From the NCBI RefSeq assembly GCF_001466725.1, contig NZ_CP013650.1, positions 2,914,001 to 2,978,000 on the forward strand: a stretch of 64,000 nt of DNA, read 5' to 3'. Both the position numbers and the translations under genes were made by a program. A model generated the notes under the pieces. It was given only the letters and a program-made list of their open reading frames with translations. It searched no databases and was not told the DNA's origin. Source of the DNA: Lacimicrobium alkaliphilum. GTDB lineage: Bacteria > Pseudomonadota > Gammaproteobacteria > Enterobacterales > Alteromonadaceae. Below are positions 59,822 through 64,000 of the stretch, in pieces. The number at the start of each line of letters is the position of its first letter. The first letter of the stretch is position 1.

Positions 59822-60394
59822 CTACTGGTTACCCGATGCTGGCGCAAATACGGCCGCTTTTTGTGTATTGGCCACAGCCAGAGACTGATCTTCCAACTTT
59901 CCGCAACCACGGATAAGAAATACATGGCAACTGATATTGCTGCCACCGATAACATTGCTGGACCCCAGACAGGCTTGTTCACGCACAAATGCTGTACGCG
60001 ACCAACTGGCCGTTTTGGGGCTGGTGTAATAGTCGCCAGCCGCCTGATGCAATGTTCCTGCAGTCAGACCTGCCTGAGTTAATTGTCTGGATGTCCACTC
60101 AACCTGTTCAAAACAACTCAGCGACTCATTTTCCAGATCAATAGCATCATCCTGACGGGCTTCTGATAAAGGATCCATAAGGTTGTCATCAGTCAGTACG
60201 GCTGTGTCTTCGGACTCAAAAATCACGCCAGCAATAGCTGCCTCGGCAGCGTCGAACGCCAGTAGCTGACGCTCCATCGACTGGGACATTTTACTTTGCA
60301 TCAGACTGCTGCTGACTGAAGAGACACCAAGAATGGTCAGACTCATCAGGACCAGCAGTGCTAATACCAGAACTAAACCTTGCTGCTGTTTCAT
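59822..60394 (-). CDS. pilX: Type IV pilus assembly protein PilX
   Basis: A 190-residue minor-pilin-like protein with a PilX N-terminal domain (QQGLVLVLALLVLMSLTILG and SSSLMQSKMSQSMERQLLAF), without the usual Glu5. The head has three cysteines. It overlaps pilW by four bases (ATGA) and precedes pilY1 by eight bases, so all belong to one operon. Confidence 0.88.
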   Translation of the reverse strand: MKQQQGLVLVLALLVLMSLTILGVSSVSSSLMQSKMSQSMERQLLAFDAAEAAIAGVIFESEDTAVLTDDNLMDPLSEARQDDAIDLENESLSCFEQVEWTSRQLTQAGLTAGTLHQAAGDYYTSPKTASWSRTAFVREQACLGSSNVIGGSNISCHVFLIRGCGKLEDQSLAVANTQKAAVFAPASGNQ

Positions 60395-61245
60395 ATCTTT
60401 CTGCTCTTCTGCTGATTCTTCACATTGCGCAGTGAAATGGTCGTTTCAAATGTCTTGTACAATTTCTTTTCTGCCGGAGTAAAAGCATCTTCATTGAGTA
60501 AGCGAACTTCGGGGACTGTGTCTATACGGACTTCGCCGTCACCCTCCAATAGTACTGCGACTCTGATTGACACAATTCCAGACTCTGCATCCCGCTCATC
60601 CGCCAGCTCATTAGCCGTCACATACCTTAGCGGCCTGGCACTGAAATCACCTGCGGCCTGATTATTGGCAATACCGTAGAGCACCTGAAAACTCTGCACC
60701 TGATCCATCAAGGTAAAAGCAGCGTCACCGTTATTTCCCTCTGCCACCTTTTGCCCCCTGAGCACCCGCCCGTCGAATCCGCGGCATTTGAGCTGACTGT
60801 CCTGAACAAAATACTCGTTGACCACAAAGAATTCTTCATCGTCCTGATAGCCGAGCTTATAGCCTCTGCAATCCCTCAGCCCCTGAAAAGCAACCACCAG
60901 CACATCATTGGCTCCGTTTGCGCCCTGCACAGCGCCAAGCCCCGGACGACCAATAAAATCACCGGCAAGAATAACCGGTCGGTTTTGCAGGAATGCAGCT
61001 TCATCAACAATATCCACATCGGTATTCAGATTAGGGGAAAGGGGGTCATACAGGCCTGTCATCATCAGCTCACTGCGCATACGACTGATAAAAAAGCGGC
61101 CATTTTCCTGAACAGAAGCAACCGAGCGATTTACCCGTTCTGTAATCTGGTTGCTAATCATCACCTGAATAATAGCGGCGGAAATGATCAGCCCGAGCGT
61201 CAGGCTGATCATCAGCTCAACCAAACTAAAACCACGCTGATTCAT
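60391..61245 (-). CDS. pilW: Type IV pilus assembly protein PilW
   Basis: A 284-residue minor pilin with prepilin motif QRGFSLVELMISLTLGLIIS and a PilW head domain (RLLNEDAFTPAEKKLYKTFE near the end). I start it at ATG 61245, which overlaps the pilV stop (ATGA). An upstream ATG would add eight residues and break the leader pattern. Same operon as pilV, pilX and pilY1. Confidence 0.9.
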   Translation of the reverse strand: MNQRGFSLVELMISLTLGLIISAAIIQVMISNQITERVNRSVASVQENGRFFISRMRSELMMTGLYDPLSPNLNTDVDIVDEAAFLQNRPVILAGDFIGRPGLGAVQGANGANDVLVVAFQGLRDCRGYKLGYQDDEEFFVVNEYFVQDSQLKCRGFDGRVLRGQKVAEGNNGDAAFTLMDQVQSFQVLYGIANNQAAGDFSARPLRYVTANELADERDAESGIVSIRVAVLLEGDGEVRIDTVPEVRLLNEDAFTPAEKKLYKTFETTISLRNVKNQQKSRKI

Positions 61246-61892
61246 AAGGTCACATCCAGCACAACGCAATCCTGCGGCTCTGCGTCGGCATCAGGGTTGC
61301 AGATCGGGTTCAGTTCACGATCAATGTTCTGCCAGTTCTCCACCGGCCATGACAGCAAAATACGATGCCTGGAGCCGGCACTGCAACTGTCTCCGTCTGC
61401 CGCGTTGTTATCCGTGCAGGTTAAGGAAAGCTGCGCCATGGGGTTACTGCTGGCAAGCGCACAGCTGACCTGGTAGCCATCAAAAACAGCAAACTGTGCT
61501 TCACTGCACTGACCTGCACTGCAATCCGGAATATCCGCAGGCAGGGCCAGGCAATAACATTGATAGGGATTGCCACCGTCACAACCACTGAGATTGGAAA
61601 AGTTATAGATGTCCTGGTCAAAATAGCCATTGTTCACTACCAGCCCATCGCCACTATCAGACAATACGGCACTGGCCCTGAGCCTCTCGGCAAGTTGCTG
61701 ATTCAGAATAACGGCCTGGGAACGGTTCAGAGCATCAGCATTGGAAAACGAGCCGATAAACTGCAGTGATGCAACACCCAGCAAACCGATAGAAAGGATA
61801 AACAAGGTGACTAATACCTCAATCATACCTACCCCCCTGCTGCATTTAAGCGCAGTTTGTCGACATTCATGAGTTCTATAACCAGCGAGCAT
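61242..61892 (-). CDS. pilV: Type IV pilus modification protein PilV
   Basis: A 216-residue minor pilin. Its leader of about 20 residues ends SRG, before the mature VGMIEVLVTLFILSIGLLGV (Glu5 present). The head is unusually Cys-rich (GCDGGNPYQCYCLAL, SAGQCSEAQF and CTDNNAADGDSCSAG). It is first in the pilVWXY1E run. A TATAAT-like box lies far upstream near 62100 on the minus strand, and the 245-base leader up to there holds no other clear feature. Confidence 0.9.
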   Translation of the reverse strand: MLAGYRTHECRQTALKCSRGVGMIEVLVTLFILSIGLLGVASLQFIGSFSNADALNRSQAVILNQQLAERLRASAVLSDSGDGLVVNNGYFDQDIYNFSNLSGCDGGNPYQCYCLALPADIPDCSAGQCSEAQFAVFDGYQVSCALASSNPMAQLSLTCTDNNAADGDSCSAGSRHRILLSWPVENWQNIDRELNPICNPDADAEPQDCVVLDVTL

Positions 61893-62137
61893 AACCCTTC
61901 CACATCAGCGAATAAATTTACATACTTAACTGTTGCCTTTTCCGAAGACCGGCAAGGCCACTTAAACTATTAAGGCAAGTTAAATCTAGCACAGAGAGTG
62001 ACCCCGCTCGTTATAAAAAGCCATGGTCAGGTATGAAAATTAAACAGAGTAGTGCACGTCTGAATGGCATCACGTACACAGAATGTGCTTGTTCAGATTA
62101 TAGCAGCACCGTTGCTCCAGGTGCTGTCCGGGAGTTT

Positions 62138-63805
62138 TTAATCGACAGTGACCTTTACAGAGTTGTCAGTTCTGACAGTCTGATATTCGAGCGGTGACAA
62201 GGCGTCAACACCTGTTATACCAGCATTAAAAGGGTAGGATACCACTGTAACGACAGCATTGCCCTTATTCAGCGCTTCCAGCCGCCCCCGGCTATACGTA
62301 TCATAATAGCTCGTCTCGGGGTCCACCAGTGTCTGTATATTCTCCTGGGTAACATTAGCTATCTGCGGATTATCCACCGACCAGATGGCCACCAGGGTCA
62401 GGTTAATGTCATAGAAAGGGGTTATCGTTTTCCAACTGTCATCACCTACTGAGATTTTATCCAGTACTTTTTGTTGGTGCTCGGTTGTCATCCTGTCCAG
62501 ATAGATCCCTCTTGCCAGCAACTGATACGCGCCGGGTTTAACAATAACATCACGGTCATCAGGTCGCGCCGGGGCAGCAAGTCCCAGTATACTTTTGCTG
62601 ATAAGCGATTCGGTATAGCTCATATACGACTCAAGCTTGCCCTCTTCGAGCAGATATTTGTCGTCAAAAGTAATAATATCCAACAGCTGCCAATCGGGAT
62701 AAAGCTGGAACAGGCCGTCAACGCGCTTAAAACGGCATACCTCGTTGTATTGCTCACCTACTCCTGCCGCCAGTGAGAAATTGCCCTGGCCATCATGAGA
62801 ATAATGTTTGTGTGGTGCTCCCTCCTCGGCCCGGTAATACACTTCGTTTGCTATCATCTCAGCAGTGTCATGATGATCCCGGCAACATTGCGTGCACAAT
62901 GCTGGCTGTTTGTCTGTCGCAGGTTGGCCGGTTGTTTTGGTGATCATCTCACCCGGCTGAACCATTAATTCTTCGTCGATCAAAACGGTCATATGAGGCG
63001 TAGCACCACTTCCTGTACCTGCTATCTGACATTCACAGTCCACGGTAAGAAAATCTTCCTGCTCTAGTTTGGTCACATCATCCGGCAATTCAATGTACTT
63101 TACTGTCTCAAACTGAACCTGAGTATTGTCCCCAAGCTTGCTGACTTCTGGTACAGGTTTACTGGTTTCAACTTTCTGGTTATTGCCCAGATCATAAGCA
63201 ATCACATCCGGGGCAAGGCCTGGGGTGTAAGTAACAGTGGGAGAGGCCTTGGTGTTATCAGACTCACTGATTGCCTGATAGCTATCAGCCTGAGTCACCG
63301 GAGCAATACTGGCATGTAAGGATAAAGATTGAGCGTTGCCCTGCCTGTCAGTCCAGTTTACCGTCACTGTCACCTGTTTTTGTGCCGGCCAGGGTGGCAG
63401 TACGGCTGGCAAATCCGGATCCCCGCTGTCCAGCCAGCTATCCGGGCTGCCATCTGCATCCGTATCCACAAAATACTGCTGGGTGACCTGCCAGTTACGG
63501 TTAAAGGTGTATGTCTGGTCGTCATCTGAGGTTAGTGTTACCTGAGCTTCTCCTGCTGGCAAGTCACCACCGGCGTCATCGGCAATATCCGCATAAGAGA
63601 ATACGCCGGGTGTTGCCTGGACCACCGTAAAACTGCGCAAATCTTCGAGTTTTTCCTGGGCAAGCTGCATGGCTACAGAGCGCTGATTGGTTTTTGCATC
63701 GCCTTTTATATATACGCTCTGGAGGGTCACATAACCTGTTACCCCAAGCATAATAATCAGTGCAGCGACAAGCACTTCAATTAGTGTAAAACCTTTGGTT
63801 TTCAT
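62138..63805 (-). CDS. Unusually large prepilin with Cys/His cluster and Ig-like domain
   Basis: A 555-residue protein with a perfect prepilin leader (KTKG, then FTLIEVLVAALIIMLGVTGY), related to PilV at the N-terminus but more than twice as long. Mid-protein it has CEC, then about 60 residues later CTQCCRDHHD and HKHYSHDG, a likely metal-binding cluster. Near the C-terminus IWSVDNPQIANVT and GRLEALNKGNAVVTVVSYPF look like a BIG2-type Ig domain. It would sit at the pilus tip. AGGAG precedes the ATG at 63805. It follows a partial gene by 18 bases. I do not know a characterised homologue. Confidence 0.8.
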   Translation of the reverse strand: MKTKGFTLIEVLVAALIIMLGVTGYVTLQSVYIKGDAKTNQRSVAMQLAQEKLEDLRSFTVVQATPGVFSYADIADDAGGDLPAGEAQVTLTSDDDQTYTFNRNWQVTQQYFVDTDADGSPDSWLDSGDPDLPAVLPPWPAQKQVTVTVNWTDRQGNAQSLSLHASIAPVTQADSYQAISESDNTKASPTVTYTPGLAPDVIAYDLGNNQKVETSKPVPEVSKLGDNTQVQFETVKYIELPDDVTKLEQEDFLTVDCECQIAGTGSGATPHMTVLIDEELMVQPGEMITKTTGQPATDKQPALCTQCCRDHHDTAEMIANEVYYRAEEGAPHKHYSHDGQGNFSLAAGVGEQYNEVCRFKRVDGLFQLYPDWQLLDIITFDDKYLLEEGKLESYMSYTESLISKSILGLAAPARPDDRDVIVKPGAYQLLARGIYLDRMTTEHQQKVLDKISVGDDSWKTITPFYDINLTLVAIWSVDNPQIANVTQENIQTLVDPETSYYDTYSRGRLEALNKGNAVVTVVSYPFNAGITGVDALSPLEYQTVRTDNSVKVTVD

Positions 63806-63823
63806 AATGTCACTCCTGAACCC

Positions 63824-64000
63824 CTAAAAATCCCGCCAGCTACCCGGGATGCGCCCGACGCGGCGAAAGGCGTCATGCTGTTTGATTGACTCCAGGACGT
63901 CCGCATCATAAACCGCGTTATAGGTACCATTGGCATGTCCTATAGGGTGGTTAGACGCCACTGTCCCATTTACCCTGGCGCCCCCCGCCATATCAATTTC
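63824..64000 (-). CDS. C-terminal end of a pilus-cluster protein (partial)
   Basis: Only the last 58 codons are visible, ending RRVGRIPGSWRDF. They include EIDMAGGARVNGTVASNHPI, a pattern of small repeated turns as in PilX/MSHA-type or beta-helical tip proteins. The start lies beyond the window. It is 18 bases upstream of the large prepilin gene on the same strand and surely co-transcribed. The family cannot be fixed from this fragment. Confidence 0.7.
   Translation of the reverse strand, partial: EIDMAGGARVNGTVASNHPIGHANGTYNAVYDADVLESIKQHDAFRRVGRIPGSWRDF

Overview
The window is chromosomal DNA from a Gammaproteobacterium, most likely a marine member of the Alteromonadales (Alteromonas/Aestuariibacter-like). 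The evidence is the rRNA operon layout (16S, tRNA-Ile(GAT), tRNA-Ala(TGC), 23S, 5S), the clpB-pgeF-rluD//bamD arrangement, a glnB-nadE pair, and a complete PEP-CTERM/exosortase-A support locus. The genus is an inference.

Layout. (1) 1-27.6 kb is an exosortase-A (EpsH/PEP-CTERM) accessory region. It has the two-component pair prsR (cut by the left edge) and prsK, a Tat-exported protein with PqqD-like, HprK-like and nucleotidyltransferase genes, a trypsin-like protease, two PEP-CTERM proteins, and YdcF-like and patatin-like proteins. It also has the exosortase-associated acyltransferase, an FAD oxidoreductase, the TPR lipoprotein prsT, nucleotide-sugar genes (wecC, galU, ugd, wecB), the exosortase-associated ACP, acyl-CoA ligase and PLP decarboxylase, a frameshifted beta-helix protein and a polysaccharide-lyase-like protein. 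The exosortase itself is not in the window. (2) 27.6-33.9 kb is an rRNA operon on the minus strand. Its 23S gene carries a ~100-nt intervening sequence in helix 45, and a decayed 5S fragment lies downstream. (3) 34-38.7 kb holds a large secreted subtilase and a third PEP-CTERM protein. (4) 38.9-45.3 kb is housekeeping: pssA, clpB, pgeF, rluD, bamD. (5) 45.4-53.4 kb is an ECF sigma/ChrR-type anti-sigma pair and an eight-gene operon (NTF2-like, SDR, FAD oxidoreductase, DUF1365, Cfa-like methyltransferase, DUF2878, chalcone-isomerase-like, DUF3833) whose promoter matches that of the sigma gene. (6) 53.4-54.5 kb is glnB and nadE. (7) 54.7-64 kb is a type IV pilus minor-pilin locus (fimT/fimU-like, pilE, pilY1, pilX, pilW, pilV, a large unusual prepilin and a partial gene).

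Main observations. Sigma-54 type -24/-12 promoters precede all three PEP-CTERM genes and also the Tat-protein/PqqD/HprK/nucleotidyltransferase operon. A shared 17-bp element (about TGTCWNNNNYTTTWACA), a candidate PrsR enhancer site, lies 61-96 bp upstream of each. This places the uncharacterised PqqD/HprK/nucleotidyltransferase cassette in the same predicted regulon as the exosortase substrates. A terminator-like hairpin just after the Tat-protein gene would make that protein the dominant product, as expected if it is the substrate of the downstream enzymes. Functions are assigned from motifs read by eye. No database search was possible.
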